Below, piece by piece: positions 21,520-30,298 of a DNA stretch of 64,000 bases. Origin of the DNA: Bradyrhizobium genosp. SA-3 (GTDB taxonomy: Bacteria > Pseudomonadota > Alphaproteobacteria > Rhizobiales > Xanthobacteraceae). Where the stretch lies: positions 1-64,000 of the forward strand of contig NZ_PSRT01000029.1 of the NCBI RefSeq assembly GCF_004212635.1, written 5' to 3'. The notes beneath the pieces are model-generated. The model ran no database searches. It saw nothing but the letters and a program-made list of their open reading frames with translations, and was not told the DNA's origin. Made by a program: the position numbers and the translations under genes. Position 1 is the stretch's first letter. Each line of letters opens with the position of its first letter.

Positions 21520-24240
21520 ATGATGACGAGATTCGGCAGTCGCCTCTTTGACCAGGCCTTCGTGCGCAGCGGACCGATCCGCTGGCTGGTGGTGGGCGGC
21601 ACGCTGCTGATCGCGGCGATCGCCGTCGGCGCGACGCTGATGGCGCAGAATTTCCGTGAACGCGCACTGCGCAACTCCGGCCGCGAGCTCGAAAACACCG
21701 TGCTGATGCTCGCCCATCATTTCGACCAGCAATTGCAGGATTTCGCGGTCATCCAGAAGGATTTCGTCGACCACGTCCGCGCAACCGGCATCAATAATGC
21801 GGAGGATTATCGCAAGCGTCTCTCGGGGCACGACATCCACCGGATGCTGCGCTCGAAGATCGAGGCGCTGCCCTACATGGGCGGGGTCAACGTCATCGAC
21901 GCCGAAGGTAATCTGGTCAACTCGTCGACGGCATGGCCGGCCCCGAATGTGAACGTTGCCGATCGCGCCTATTTCCGCACCTTCAAATACGATCCCTATT
22001 CGCCTGACGTGCTGATCGAGCCACTGCACAGCCGCATCTCGGGTGCCTGGACCATCCTGATCGTCCGCAAGATCCTTGGACCGAACGGCGAGTTCCTGGG
22101 CGTCGTCGGGCGCGGCATCGAGCCCGCCAATTTCGAGAAGTTTTTCGCTTCCGTCGTGCTCGGCGAAGGCGCGGCGATCTCGATGCTGCATCGAGACGGC
22201 ACGCTGCTCGCCCGCTATCCCCTTTCCAGCGAATTGATGGGGCGGAATTTCAAGTCCGGCCCGTTCTCGCATCAGAGGGTTTTCGGGCTCGATCACTTCG
22301 CAGGCCGCTTCGTGAGCCCTATCGATGGCGACGACCGGCTGATCTCCTCGCGCGCCCTGCCCCACTTTCCGATCCTGATCATGGCCACCATGACGCGCGC
22401 GGCGGCCCTGGCGGACTGGCGCGAGCAGATCGGCATCCTGATCTCGGTCGCCGCCTCTTCCGCGCTCGCCATCGCCGGCGTGCTGATCGCGATCGTGCGC
22501 AAGCTGCTGGAGCAGCACCGCCTCTCGCGGGAACGGCTGACGCTGGAAAAGCAGCGTCTCGACCGCGCTGTCAACAACATGACGCAGGGCCTCCTGCTGT
22601 TCGATGCCGAGCGGCGTCTCGTGATCTGCAACCAGCGCTACATCGAGATGTACGGGCTGTCGGCCCAGACCGTGAAGCCCGGTTGCAGCTTCCACGACAT
22701 CATCGCTCATCGCAAAGCGACGGGCTCCTTCACCGGCAATGTCGATCAATATGTCGCGCGCGTGCTGCGCGACATCCACCTGCGCAACTCCATGGTGGTC
22801 GACACCTCCGACGGCCGCTCGATCCAGATCGTCAACGAACCGCTCGCGGACGGCGGCTGGGTCGCGACACATGAGGACATCACCGAGCGCCGGCGGACCG
22901 AGGAACGCATCACCCATCTCGCCCATTACGACGCGCTGACCGACCTGCCCAACCGCGCCATGTTCCACGAGCATCTGCGCGAAGAGCTGGGTACCATCGC
23001 CGACGGCGAAGAGATCGCGGTGCACTACATCGACATCGACGAGTTCAAGGGCGTCAACGATGCACTGGGTCATCTCGTCGGCGACGAGCTGTTGAAATCG
23101 GTCGCACAGAGCCTTCGCCGCTGCGCAGGTCCGATGGACTTCGTGGCGCGGCTCGGCGGCGATGAATTCGCCATCGTACAGAGCGCAGTAACATCGCTGG
23201 AGGAGGTCAACGAGCTCGTCGCGCGGGTGTTCGAGACCATTCGCATGCCGTTCGACTGCATGGGCCATCATCTCACCACGGACGCCAGCATAGGCATCGC
23301 GCTTGCACCGAGACACGGGACCGCGCTGGACCAGATCCTGAAGAATGCCGATATGGCGATGTATGCGGCCAAAGCCGCCGGCCGCCGCACCTATCGCTTC
23401 TTCGAACCGGAGATGGACGCCAAGGTCCGCGAGCGGCGGCAGCTCGAGATCGACCTGCGCCACGCCATCGTCCATGGCGGCCTCGAGGTCTATTACCAGC
23501 CCTGCCTCGGCCTGAAGGACGACCGCATTACCGGATGCGAGGCGCTGGTACGCTGGCGCCATCCCGAGCGCGGAATGGTCTCACCGGCCGAATTCATTCC
23601 GATCGCCGAAGACACCGGCCTGATCAACGAGATCGGCGAATGGGTGCTGGCGACCGCCTGCAGGGATGCAGCAAACTGGCCCGACGACATTCGCCTCGCC
23701 GTCAACGTCTCGCCGGTGCAGTTCAAGAGCGGCACGCTGGCGCTGAAGATCATGGCCGCGCTCGCCGCTTCCAATTTGCCGGCGAGCCGGCTCGAGCTCG
23801 AGATCACCGAGGCCGTGCTGATCCGCGACGACGACGCCGCGCTCGCGATCCTGCACCAGCTTCGCGCCATTGGCGTGCGCATCGCGCTGGACGATTTCGG
23901 CACCGGCTACTCGTCGCTGAGCTATCTGCACCGCTTCCCCTTCGACAAGATCAAGATCGACCGCTGCTTCGTCGACGACATCGCCGGCCCCGACGGCTCC
24001 GCCAGCATCGTCCAGGCCGTCGTCAACCTCGCGGCCGCCCGCCGCATGACCACGACGGCCGAGGGCGTCGAGACCGAAGAGCAGCAGCGCCTGCTCCGCG
24101 CGCTTGGCTGTTCCGAGATGCAGGGCTATCTGTTCAGCGCCGCGAAACCCGCCGACAAGATGCTGGAGCTGTTCGCGCTGCATCGCAGCCGTCTCGCCCA
24201 GCGCGGTGGCGAGGAAATCCGCCGCCGCGAGGCAGGCTAG
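21520..24240 (+). CDS. Membrane dCache-PAS-GGDEF-EAL cyclic-di-GMP protein
   Basis: Protein of 906 aa. Transmembrane helix 1 is at ~20-45. A large periplasmic dCache-like sensor (~50-300) contains YMGGVNVIDAEGNLVNSS. Helix 2 is at ~305-328, a PAS domain at ~350-455 (NNMTQGLLLFDAERRLVICN), GGDEF at ~475-635 and EAL at ~650-890. The cyclase loop LGGDEFAIV (~545) is intact. The phosphodiesterase set also looks intact: EALVRW, NVSPVQF, LEITEAVL, LDDFGTGYSS, KIDRCF, EGVETEEQ and QGYLFS. It could therefore be bifunctional or switch by signal. It heads the accessory block after moaC, 177 bases downstream. A second ATG directly follows the first. Confidence 0.9.
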   Translation: MMTRFGSRLFDQAFVRSGPIRWLVVGGTLLIAAIAVGATLMAQNFRERALRNSGRELENTVLMLAHHFDQQLQDFAVIQKDFVDHVRATGINNAEDYRKRLSGHDIHRMLRSKIEALPYMGGVNVIDAEGNLVNSSTAWPAPNVNVADRAYFRTFKYDPYSPDVLIEPLHSRISGAWTILIVRKILGPNGEFLGVVGRGIEPANFEKFFASVVLGEGAAISMLHRDGTLLARYPLSSELMGRNFKSGPFSHQRVFGLDHFAGRFVSPIDGDDRLISSRALPHFPILIMATMTRAAALADWREQIGILISVAASSALAIAGVLIAIVRKLLEQHRLSRERLTLEKQRLDRAVNNMTQGLLLFDAERRLVICNQRYIEMYGLSAQTVKPGCSFHDIIAHRKATGSFTGNVDQYVARVLRDIHLRNSMVVDTSDGRSIQIVNEPLADGGWVATHEDITERRRTEERITHLAHYDALTDLPNRAMFHEHLREELGTIADGEEIAVHYIDIDEFKGVNDALGHLVGDELLKSVAQSLRRCAGPMDFVARLGGDEFAIVQSAVTSLEEVNELVARVFETIRMPFDCMGHHLTTDASIGIALAPRHGTALDQILKNADMAMYAAKAAGRRTYRFFEPEMDAKVRERRQLEIDLRHAIVHGGLEVYYQPCLGLKDDRITGCEALVRWRHPERGMVSPAEFIPIAEDTGLINEIGEWVLATACRDAANWPDDIRLAVNVSPVQFKSGTLALKIMAALAASNLPASRLELEITEAVLIRDDDAALAILHQLRAIGVRIALDDFGTGYSSLSYLHRFPFDKIKIDRCFVDDIAGPDGSASIVQAVVNLAAARRMTTTAEGVETEEQQRLLRALGCSEMQGYLFSAAKPADKMLELFALHRSRLAQRGGEEIRRREAG

Positions 24241-24404
24241 CGGGGTCTTCGACAAGCGGGCTGATCCTTTTGGCTTGACGGCTTCATCCCCGCGATGAAG
24301 TGCTGGTGGAGCGTGACCGCGCTCGCCGCTGGGCCGAGTGCGACGGCCGCTACGAGGCGACGTTTGCCGCCATGAACCCGAGCTGAGACGGCAGCCCCAA
24401 ACGA

Positions 24405-24440
24405 AATCGCCCGGGAGCGGTCATCCGCTCCCGGGCGATT
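24405..24440. terminator. Bidirectional hairpin between convergent genes
   Basis: A perfect 16-bp stem (AATCGCCCGGGAGCGG at 24405-24420 and its complement at 24425-24440) has a TCAT loop. It lies between the convergent GGDEF-EAL gene and the ctpA-like gene, the usual place for a shared terminator. There is no clear T-run on either side, so factor-independent termination is likely but not certain. The rest of 24241-24456 holds no gene I can support. Confidence 0.6.
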
Positions 24441-24456
24441 CCAGACGTCGCAAGAA

Positions 24457-25794
24457 TTAGTTCGGCACCGCCGCCTTCGACCCTGGCTTCGAGGCAACCG
24501 CATTCGCGGTGACACCGTGCAAGAAGTCGAAAGCCGTATGCAGGGCTTTGTCGTCCTTCTCTTCCGGCGGGACGTAGGATTGTGATCCGGTCTGCTCGGT
24601 GCCGTCGGCGGCCTGCAGATGCCCGCGCATCTGGGATTCCGCCATGGTGTCCATCCGGCCCTTCAGCTCGGGCGGCACATCCTGCAGGATCTCGATGTCG
24701 GGCGCGATGCCCTGGGCCTGAATCGAGCGGCCCGACGGCGTGTAGTAGCGCGCCGTGGTCAGCGCCAGCGCACCGTTGCCGGCGCCGAGCGGAATGATCG
24801 TCTGCACCGAGCCCTTGCCGAACGAGCGCGTTCCGATGATCGTCGCACGCTTGTGGTCATGCAGTGCGCCGGCCACGATCTCGGAAGCCGAAGCCGAGCC
24901 GCCATTGACCAGAATCACCAGCGGCTTGCCCTTGGTGAGATCGCCGCCATGCGCCGTGAAGCGCTGGGTCTCTTCCGGATTGCGCCCGCGGGTCGAAACG
25001 ACCTCGCCGCGCTGAAGGAATGCGCTCGACACCGAGACGGCCTGATCGAGCAGACCGCCTGGATTGTTGCGCAGGTCCATCACGTAGCCTGCGAGCTTCT
25101 CCGACGGGACCTGCTTGGAGATCGATGCAATAGCCTTCTTCAGGCCGTCGGCGGTCTGCTCGTTGAACGAGGTGATGCGGATATAGCCGATGTCGCCGTT
25201 CTCGACGTGGAAGCGCACCGGGCGCACATGGATGATCTCGCGGGTGATCGCGACGTCGAGCGGCGCGTCGGCCCCCTTGCGCACGATGGTGAGCTTGGTT
25301 TTGGTGTCGACCGGGCCCTTCATTTTGTTGACGGCCTGCTCGAGCGTCATGCCCTGCACGGCCTCGCCGTCGATCTTGCTGATGAGGTCACCGGACATGA
25401 TGCCGGCCTTCGAGGCCGGTGTGTCGTCGATCGGCGAGACGACCTTGACGAGGCCATCCTCCATCGTGACCTCGATGCCGAGCCCGCCAAACTCGCCGGA
25501 GGTGGTCTCCTGCATCTCGGTCCAGGCCTTGGCGTTCATGTAGCGCGAATGCGGGTCGAGCGAGGTCACCATGCCCGTGACCGCGCCTTCGATCAGCTTG
25601 GCGTTGTCGGGCTTCTCGACATAGTTCGCCTTTACCCGCTCGAACACTGCGCCAAACAAGTTGAGCTGGGAATAGGCATCATCCGCGCTCGCCGCCGCCC
25701 GTGCCGCCCACACGCCGCCGTGGGGACTGGCTACCAGAAGGGTCAGACACGCTCCCGTGAGCGCGCCCAGGGGGAACAGCAGGTTTTTCCGCAT
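24457..25794 (-). CDS. S41 family C-terminal processing peptidase (CtpA type)
   Basis: Protein of 445 aa. A signal peptide (LLFPLGALTGACLTLLVASP, cleavage near 30-36) sends it to the periplasm. Next come an N-terminal helical region, a PDZ domain (~100-175, GGLGIEVTMEDGLVKVV, AGIMSGDLISKIDG) and the protease core. The catalytic dyad is likely Ser302 in GGSASASEI and Lys327 in SFGKGSVQ, 25 residues apart as in Prc. Such enzymes trim or degrade cell-wall hydrolases and other periplasmic proteins. The classical alphaproteobacterial ctpA lies in another context as I recall, so this is probably a second copy. Confidence 0.9.
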   Translation of the reverse strand: MRKNLLFPLGALTGACLTLLVASPHGGVWAARAAASADDAYSQLNLFGAVFERVKANYVEKPDNAKLIEGAVTGMVTSLDPHSRYMNAKAWTEMQETTSGEFGGLGIEVTMEDGLVKVVSPIDDTPASKAGIMSGDLISKIDGEAVQGMTLEQAVNKMKGPVDTKTKLTIVRKGADAPLDVAITREIIHVRPVRFHVENGDIGYIRITSFNEQTADGLKKAIASISKQVPSEKLAGYVMDLRNNPGGLLDQAVSVSSAFLQRGEVVSTRGRNPEETQRFTAHGGDLTKGKPLVILVNGGSASASEIVAGALHDHKRATIIGTRSFGKGSVQTIIPLGAGNGALALTTARYYTPSGRSIQAQGIAPDIEILQDVPPELKGRMDTMAESQMRGHLQAADGTEQTGSQSYVPPEEKDDKALHTAFDFLHGVTANAVASKPGSKAAVPN

Positions 25795-25989
25795 GGATTG
25801 ACTGGCCTTTTGCTTAGCGGTTCTCTTGAGGGGCTTGTCTCTCGGGCTTGGAAGCCGCCATGCAAATGGCGATCCAAGTCACGTCTCACAACACCATTCT
25901 GGTTTCTTCAAGGCCGGCCCGCCGTGCCGGCGGTACGGCGAAGAAATCCCTTCGCCGTGGCTTAAACTATTGGCAACGTTCCGAAACCA

Positions 25990-26001
25990 CTTTGCGCAAA
26001 G
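25990..26001. promoter_or_regulatory. 12-bp palindrome in the ctpA / dehydrogenase intergenic region
   Basis: CTTTGCGCAAAG is a perfect palindrome in the 319-base region between the divergent ctpA-like gene (start 25794) and the alpha-hydroxy-acid dehydrogenase (start 26114). It lies about 110 bases upstream of the latter. It could be an operator, but a 12-bp palindrome can arise by chance. The rest of the region has no coding signal. Confidence 0.3.
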
Positions 26002-26113
26002 CGGACATCGGTCGGCCGCCCACGCCTCGCAGCTATGCGATTTTAGGATGGTTTTGGAGGGCCGGACGCGATAGGCGATGGCGATAAGACTTCAAATTCT
26101 CGGGAGGACAACA

Positions 26114-27247
26114 ATGAACGACGCGCCCCGCATCCGGCCGGAAAGGAACGTCGAACTCGGCGCCAGCAACGAGCCGTTCCAGAACCTGCACGAATTCATC
26201 CGGAAAGCGCGCGCCAACCTCAACCAGAATGCCTGGGACTACATCGTCGGCGCTGCCGAGACCGAGACCACGATGCGCCGGAACCGAATGGCGCTGGACG
26301 AGATCGCCTTCCGCCCCCGCGTGCTGCGCGATGTTCGCAAAGTCGACGGCTCGGTCGAGCAACTCGGCCGCAGGATGCGGCTGCCGGTGGTGCTCGCCCC
26401 GGTCGGTGCGCTCGAAATCTTCGATCCCGATGGTGCGGCAAGCGTGGCGCGCGCCGCCGGCACCTTCGGTGCGGCGCACATGTTGAGCTCGGTGTCCGAG
26501 CCCGGCCTGGAAAAGACTGCCGAGGCCGCGCCCGACGCGCTGCGGCTCTATCAGCTCTATGTCCGCGGCGACGATGCCTTCGTCGCCGATGTCGTCAGCC
26601 GTTCCGAGAAGAACGGCTATGCCGCATTCTGCCTGACCGTCGACACCGCCCATTACAGCCGTCGCGAACGTGACATCGCCAAGCGCTACGTTCGCGAAAG
26701 CCGCCTGCGCGCGACCGGCGGTGACTACCAGAAGGGTCTGGAATGGCGGACCGTGAAGATGATCAAGGACAAGTTCAGGATCCCGCTGATCCTGAAGGGC
26801 ATTGCCACGGCCGAGGACGCACAGATCGCGATCGATCACGGTGTCGAGTGGATCTACGTCTCCAACCATGGCGGCCGTCAGCTCGATCATGGCCGCGGCG
26901 CCATGCATGTGCTGCCTGAAATCGTCGAGGCCGTGAAGGGCCGTGCCAAGATTATGGTCGATGGCGGCTTCTGCCGCGGCACCGACATCGTCAAGGCGAT
27001 CGCGGCGGGCGCCGACATCGTCGGTATCGGCCGGCTGCAGTGCTGGGCGCTGGCGGCGGCCGGCGAAGCCGGCGTGATGCGAATGCTGGAACTGCTGGAG
27101 GACGAAGTGCTGCGCTGCCTCGGCCTCTTGGGTGCCACCTCGTTCGCCGAGGTCGACAAGTCCTGCCTGCATCAGGCGACCGCAACGAATGCGCCGAGCG
27201 TGTTCAGCGCGTTCCCGCTGTTCGACCACGACCCCTATCGATACTGA
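26114..27247 (+). CDS. FMN-dependent alpha-hydroxy-acid dehydrogenase
   Basis: Protein of 377 aa of the LldD/glycolate oxidase family, which oxidises L-lactate, mandelate or similar acids. The FMN and active-site landmarks are visible: LPVVLAPVGAL, LYQLYVRGD, CLTVDTAHYSRRERD, PLILKGIATAEDA (Lys), YVSNHGGRQLDHG (catalytic His), IMVDGGFCRGTDIV and GADIVGIGRL. The LDHG variant instead of LDG suggests a subgroup with different substrate choice. ATG 26114 is chosen because GGGAGGA lies 9-10 bases upstream. It shares an operon with the HAD gene 14 bases downstream. Confidence 0.88.
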   Translation: MNDAPRIRPERNVELGASNEPFQNLHEFIRKARANLNQNAWDYIVGAAETETTMRRNRMALDEIAFRPRVLRDVRKVDGSVEQLGRRMRLPVVLAPVGALEIFDPDGAASVARAAGTFGAAHMLSSVSEPGLEKTAEAAPDALRLYQLYVRGDDAFVADVVSRSEKNGYAAFCLTVDTAHYSRRERDIAKRYVRESRLRATGGDYQKGLEWRTVKMIKDKFRIPLILKGIATAEDAQIAIDHGVEWIYVSNHGGRQLDHGRGAMHVLPEIVEAVKGRAKIMVDGGFCRGTDIVKAIAAGADIVGIGRLQCWALAAAGEAGVMRMLELLEDEVLRCLGLLGATSFAEVDKSCLHQATATNAPSVFSAFPLFDHDPYRY

Positions 27248-27261
27248 CGTGAAAGGATACG

Positions 27262-27885
27262 ATGACCTCGCTCTCTCCCGGCAGCGCTGATGCGCTCCTG
27301 TTCGATCTCGGACGCGTGGTGCTCGACATCGATTTCTCCAAGGCGATCGCCTGCTGGGCGGGACATGCCGGCTGCCAGCCCGAGGCCATCGTCGCGCGCT
27401 ATGTGCGTGACGAGGCCTACCGGCTGCACGAGGTCGGCAAGATCAGCGACGAGGATTATTTCCAATCGCTGCGTTCATCGCTCGGGATCGGCATTTCCGA
27501 TGCGCAGTTTCTGGAGGGATGGAACGCGATCTTCGCCGGCGAGATGCCTGATATCGCCGAGCTTTTGCCGCGGGCGGCCAAGCAGATGCCGCTCTATGCC
27601 TTCTCCAACACCAACCGGCCGCATGTCGACTATTTCTCGAAGGAATATGCGGGCGTGCTCGGGCATTTCCGCGAGCTCTATTTGTCGTCCAGCATCGGCC
27701 TGCGCAAACCGGATGCGGAGGCGTTCGACCATGTCGTGACCGCGATCGGCGTGCCGGCCAGCCGAACCGTGTTTTTCGACGACCTTGCCGAGAACATCGA
27801 AGGGGCGCGGGCGCGCGGATTGACCGCGGTGCATGTCACCTCGCCCGGCGACGTCGGCAACGCCTTGCGAGCGTTGGGAATTTGA
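27262..27885 (+). CDS. HAD-superfamily phosphatase, YihX-like
   Basis: Protein of 207 aa. Motif I is LLFDLGRVVLDID; the second Asp of DxD is replaced by Gly, as in YihX-like phosphatases. The cap domain is helical. Motif II is YAFSNTNRPHVD, motif III LRKPDAEAFD, and motif IV FFDDLAENIEGAR. YihX releases glucose from glucose-1-phosphate; here the substrate is unknown, but the gene is coupled to a hydroxy-acid dehydrogenase. After the stop, 27886-28046 holds only a small hairpin (CGGACTC-TAT-GAGTCCG, 28002-28018). Confidence 0.85.
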   Translation: MTSLSPGSADALLFDLGRVVLDIDFSKAIACWAGHAGCQPEAIVARYVRDEAYRLHEVGKISDEDYFQSLRSSLGIGISDAQFLEGWNAIFAGEMPDIAELLPRAAKQMPLYAFSNTNRPHVDYFSKEYAGVLGHFRELYLSSSIGLRKPDAEAFDHVVTAIGVPASRTVFFDDLAENIEGARARGLTAVHVTSPGDVGNALRALGI

Positions 27886-28046
27886 CCGCCGGCGCCCCGG
27901 CCGGATCTGGTCGGGTTCCCGGGACCAAATCTGCTTGGGATGCGGAACCAAATCACCTTGTGCATTTTTGTACAAAGTTCCGGGAACGGAATACTTCCTT
28001 CCGGACTCTATGAGTCCGTTGGGACTTCTACATCGGACTTATTCTC

Positions 28047-28253
28047 GTGCTGGGCAAAGCCTACCTCACAAAGCAAGCCTCTCTGCTGCTCGAATTCGCC
28101 AGAACCACCTCGGATTCGCGCCTCTCCGCCAAGCTCATCAGCAAGGCCGCCGACCTGAAATCCCAGGCCGATCCGCTGCCGGACAAGGATCAGGGCCCCA
28201 AAGCTCCGGACGTCGCGCTGGACGACGTTTCGGATCGACCGAGCGGGAGTTGA
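28047..28253 (+). CDS. Small hydrophilic protein of unknown function (68 aa)
   Basis: GTG start at 28047 giving MLGKAYLTKQASLLLEFART, then an Asp/Pro-rich acidic tail. The first ~45 residues look helical (FARTTSDSRLSAKLISKAADLKSQ). I do not recognise a named family; similar short proteins seem common in Bradyrhizobium. The 7-bp hairpin at 28002-28018 lies in its leader. A 30-aa membrane peptide gene follows 3 bases after its stop, suggesting a two-gene unit. Confidence 0.6.
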   Translation: MLGKAYLTKQASLLLEFARTTSDSRLSAKLISKAADLKSQADPLPDKDQGPKAPDVALDDVSDRPSGS

Positions 28254-28256
28254 CCA

Positions 28257-28349
28257 ATGCTGGCCGTGGCGCTCGTCCTTCTCGTCCTCGCCATGGCCAT
28301 CCTCGTGCCGGTCTGTCTCGCCTTTCGGATCATGCCGCGGCGGACTTGA
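28257..28349 (+). CDS. 30-aa single-helix membrane peptide
   Basis: ATG 28257 opens a 30-codon frame that encodes one hydrophobic helix (LAVALVLLVLAMAILVPVCL) and a short basic tail ending RIMPRRT. A GGGAG sequence lies about 9 bases before the ATG. It follows the 68-aa gene by 3 bases and ends before the convergent toxin gene at 28356. Size, hydrophobicity and the positive tail fit a genuine small inner-membrane protein, or a type I toxin-like peptide. No homologue is known to me. Confidence 0.5.
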   Translation: MLAVALVLLVLAMAILVPVCLAFRIMPRRT

Positions 28350-28355
28350 GCCGCC

Positions 28356-28649
28356 TCAGGCGTCCGAGTGCTCGCGTTCCTGCGCGGGATGCTGGGCCGT
28401 GAGAATGATGACTTCGCCAGCCTCTTCGTCCAGTGTGTAATAAACCAGATAAGGATACCGCCGCGTCACCAGCTTGCGTACGCCCTCGACCTTCTGCGGT
28501 CTCCCAAGTCGCGGAAAGCGAACGAGATTCTGAAGCGATTCAAGGATCGCAGCGCGCACGCGCAACGCGCCTTGCGGGCTATGCTTCCTGACGTAGTCGG
28601 CAATGCTAATCAGGTCTTGTGCCGCGCGTGGCGTGAATCTGAGTTTCAT
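28356..28649 (-). CDS. ParE/RelE-family toxin of a type II toxin-antitoxin pair
   Basis: Protein of 97 aa with the RelE/ParE fold signature: LRFTPRAAQDLISIADYVRK at the N terminus, FPRLGRPQKVEGVRKLVTRR, then YLVYYTLDEEAGEVIILTAQ. ParE toxins poison gyrase and RelE toxins cut mRNA; this length and the RRYPYLVYY strand favour ParE. The ATG overlaps the antitoxin stop by 4 bases (ATGA), the normal order of antitoxin then toxin. The pair sits at the edge of the accessory block before moeA. Confidence 0.88.
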   Translation of the reverse strand: MKLRFTPRAAQDLISIADYVRKHSPQGALRVRAAILESLQNLVRFPRLGRPQKVEGVRKLVTRRYPYLVYYTLDEEAGEVIILTAQHPAQEREHSDA

Positions 28650-28873
28650 CGCTCGAAGCGGCGGAACGCGGCTTCGATCTCGACATCAGACGCAAATTGC
28701 CGGAGGTTCGCTTGTGCGAGCCCCTCAAGGACCGCCGGAAGATGCCCGGGATCGATTTGCTCGGGCTCCCCTACGTTACCGGTCAAAGCCAACATCGCGC
28801 GCGCGATCTCGTCCTGGCTATCCGCAGGGAGCTGCCGCACGGCTTCGAGCGCTTTTTCGAGCAATTTCGTCAT
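28646..28873 (-). CDS. Antitoxin partner of the ParE-type toxin
   Basis: Protein of 75 aa, immediately upstream of and overlapping the toxin gene by 4 bases. It starts MTKLLEKALEAVRQLPADSQ and ends EIEAAFRRFER, an acidic C-terminal helix typical of toxin-neutralising tails. The LLEKALEAVRQLPADSQDEI motif occurs in many small rhizobial antitoxins next to ParE. The complex would be expected to repress its own promoter. Called by position and pattern rather than by a diagnostic motif. Confidence 0.8.
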   Translation of the reverse strand: MTKLLEKALEAVRQLPADSQDEIARAMLALTGNVGEPEQIDPGHLPAVLEGLAQANLRQFASDVEIEAAFRRFER

Positions 28874-29010
28874 CGACGCGAAGATAAGGCGCGGTTGCGC
28901 CGAAAGGAAGTGTGTCTTCTCACTCCATTGAGCGTCCCTTTTGCCTCGGCCCTTCGGCTCGGCTAGAACCCTGCCGACCGAGTCCTAGTGATTTGTTGCG
29001 GAGTTCGCCC

Positions 29011-30222
29011 GTGGCCCTCATGCCGGTTTCCGATGCGCTTGCCGCCCTGCTTGCCGGCGCGGAGCCTCTGGCCGAGGAAATGGCCGCGCTCGACGCGGCC
29101 TTCCACCGTGTGCTCGCCCGCGACGTGGCGGCGCTGCGCACGCAGCCGCCGGAAGCAATGTCGGCGATGGATGGCTATGCCGTGCGCGCGGCCGACGCGG
29201 GGGCGATCGATTCCCAGTTGACGGTGATTGGCGAGGTGGCGGCGGGTCGTCCGTTCGCGGGAACGGTCGGCCCTGGCGAAGCCGTGCGGATCTTCACCGG
29301 CGGCGTCGTTCCCAACGGTGCCGACGCGGTCGTGATCCAGGAGGATACGGTCGCGGACGGCAAGCGCATCACGATCAAGGAAGCCGCGATTCCCGGTCGG
29401 CACATCCGCCCCGCAGGCGTCGACTTCTCCCAAGGCGACGTGCTCCTGCGCAAGGGAACCCGCCTCACCGAACGCGACCTCGCGCTCGCCGCCGCCATGA
29501 ATCACCCCCAGCTTGCCGTCTGCCGCCGTCCGAAGGTCGCAATCCTCGCCACCGGCGACGAATTGGTGATGCCGGGCACCACGCCCAGCCATGGCCAGAT
29601 CGTCTATTCCAACGGCTACGCCCTGCACGCGCTCGCCCGCAGCGAGGGGGCCGATACCATCGACCTCGGCATTGCCGCCGATACGCTGGAGGCCACCACC
29701 GCCGGCATCCGCCGTGCCCGCGAGAGCGGCGCCGACATCCTGGTCACGACCGGCGGAGCATCGGTCGGCGACCACGATCTGGTCCAGCAGGCGCTGAGGG
29801 ACGAAGGTATCTCGATGGCGTTCTGGAAGATTGCGATGCGCCCGGGCAAGCCGATGATGCATGGGCGGCTCGGTGCGACGCGCGTGATCGGCCTGCCGGG
29901 TAATCCAGTGTCATCCTATGTGTGCGCCTACCTGTTCATGGTGCCGCTGATTCGCGCCTTGTCGGGACGATCCATGATTCATCACCGCCATGAGCGCGCC
30001 GTGCTCGGCCGCGATGTGGGCGCAAACGATATGCGCGCGGATTATCTTCGCGCACGTCTGGAACAGCGCGACGACGACACGCTGGTGGCCATTCCCGTCA
30101 ACCACCAGGATTCCTCGCTGCTTGCGAATCTCGCTGCGGCACAGGCACTTCTCGTGCGCGCACCGTTCGCGCCGAAAGCCGGAGCCGGCTCGCCTTGCGA
30201 AGTGCTGCGCCTGCCCGTCTGA
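29011..30222 (+). CDS. moeA: Molybdopterin molybdenumtransferase MoeA
   Basis: Protein of 403 aa. It inserts molybdate into adenylated molybdopterin. Motifs: PPEAMSAMDGYAVRAAD, RIFTGGVVPNGADAVVIQED, ATGDELVMPG, TTGGASVGDHDLVQQAL, MRPGKPMMHGRL and GLPGNPVSSYVCAYLF. GTG 29011 is used because CGGAG lies 7 bases upstream; ATG 29020 is an alternative. In related genomes it directly follows moaC, so the 21.5-28.9 kb block looks inserted. lexA follows. Confidence 0.95.
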   Translation: MALMPVSDALAALLAGAEPLAEEMAALDAAFHRVLARDVAALRTQPPEAMSAMDGYAVRAADAGAIDSQLTVIGEVAAGRPFAGTVGPGEAVRIFTGGVVPNGADAVVIQEDTVADGKRITIKEAAIPGRHIRPAGVDFSQGDVLLRKGTRLTERDLALAAAMNHPQLAVCRRPKVAILATGDELVMPGTTPSHGQIVYSNGYALHALARSEGADTIDLGIAADTLEATTAGIRRARESGADILVTTGGASVGDHDLVQQALRDEGISMAFWKIAMRPGKPMMHGRLGATRVIGLPGNPVSSYVCAYLFMVPLIRALSGRSMIHHRHERAVLGRDVGANDMRADYLRARLEQRDDDTLVAIPVNHQDSSLLANLAAAQALLVRAPFAPKAGAGSPCEVLRLPV

Positions 30223-30283
30223 GCGCATCCACCACACGTGTTCCGCGAACTTTGTCGCGTTCACGCTAAATTAAGCAGTTGCG

Positions 30284-30298
30284 GAACACATATCGAAC
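30284..30298 (+). promoter_or_regulatory. LexA (SOS) box upstream of lexA
   Basis: GAAC-ACATATC-GAAC matches the alphaproteobacterial SOS box GAAC-N7-GAAC exactly. It lies about 100 bases before the lexA ATG. A weaker second copy in the other half-site orientation, GTTC-ATGATTT-GTTT (30310-30324), follows with one mismatch. The site predicts autorepression of lexA and derepression after DNA damage. moeA, upstream on the same strand, should be unaffected. Confidence 0.85.

Noticed and set aside
21418..23562. 714-aa open frame antisense to the GGDEF-EAL gene
   Set aside because: Long antisense frames are common at this GC content. The opposite strand has unmistakable dCache/PAS/GGDEF/EAL motifs and this frame has none.
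24290..24390. Short frame ending RWAECDGRYEATFAAMNPS as a gene remnant
   Set aside because: Too short, no start or ribosome site, no family recognised.
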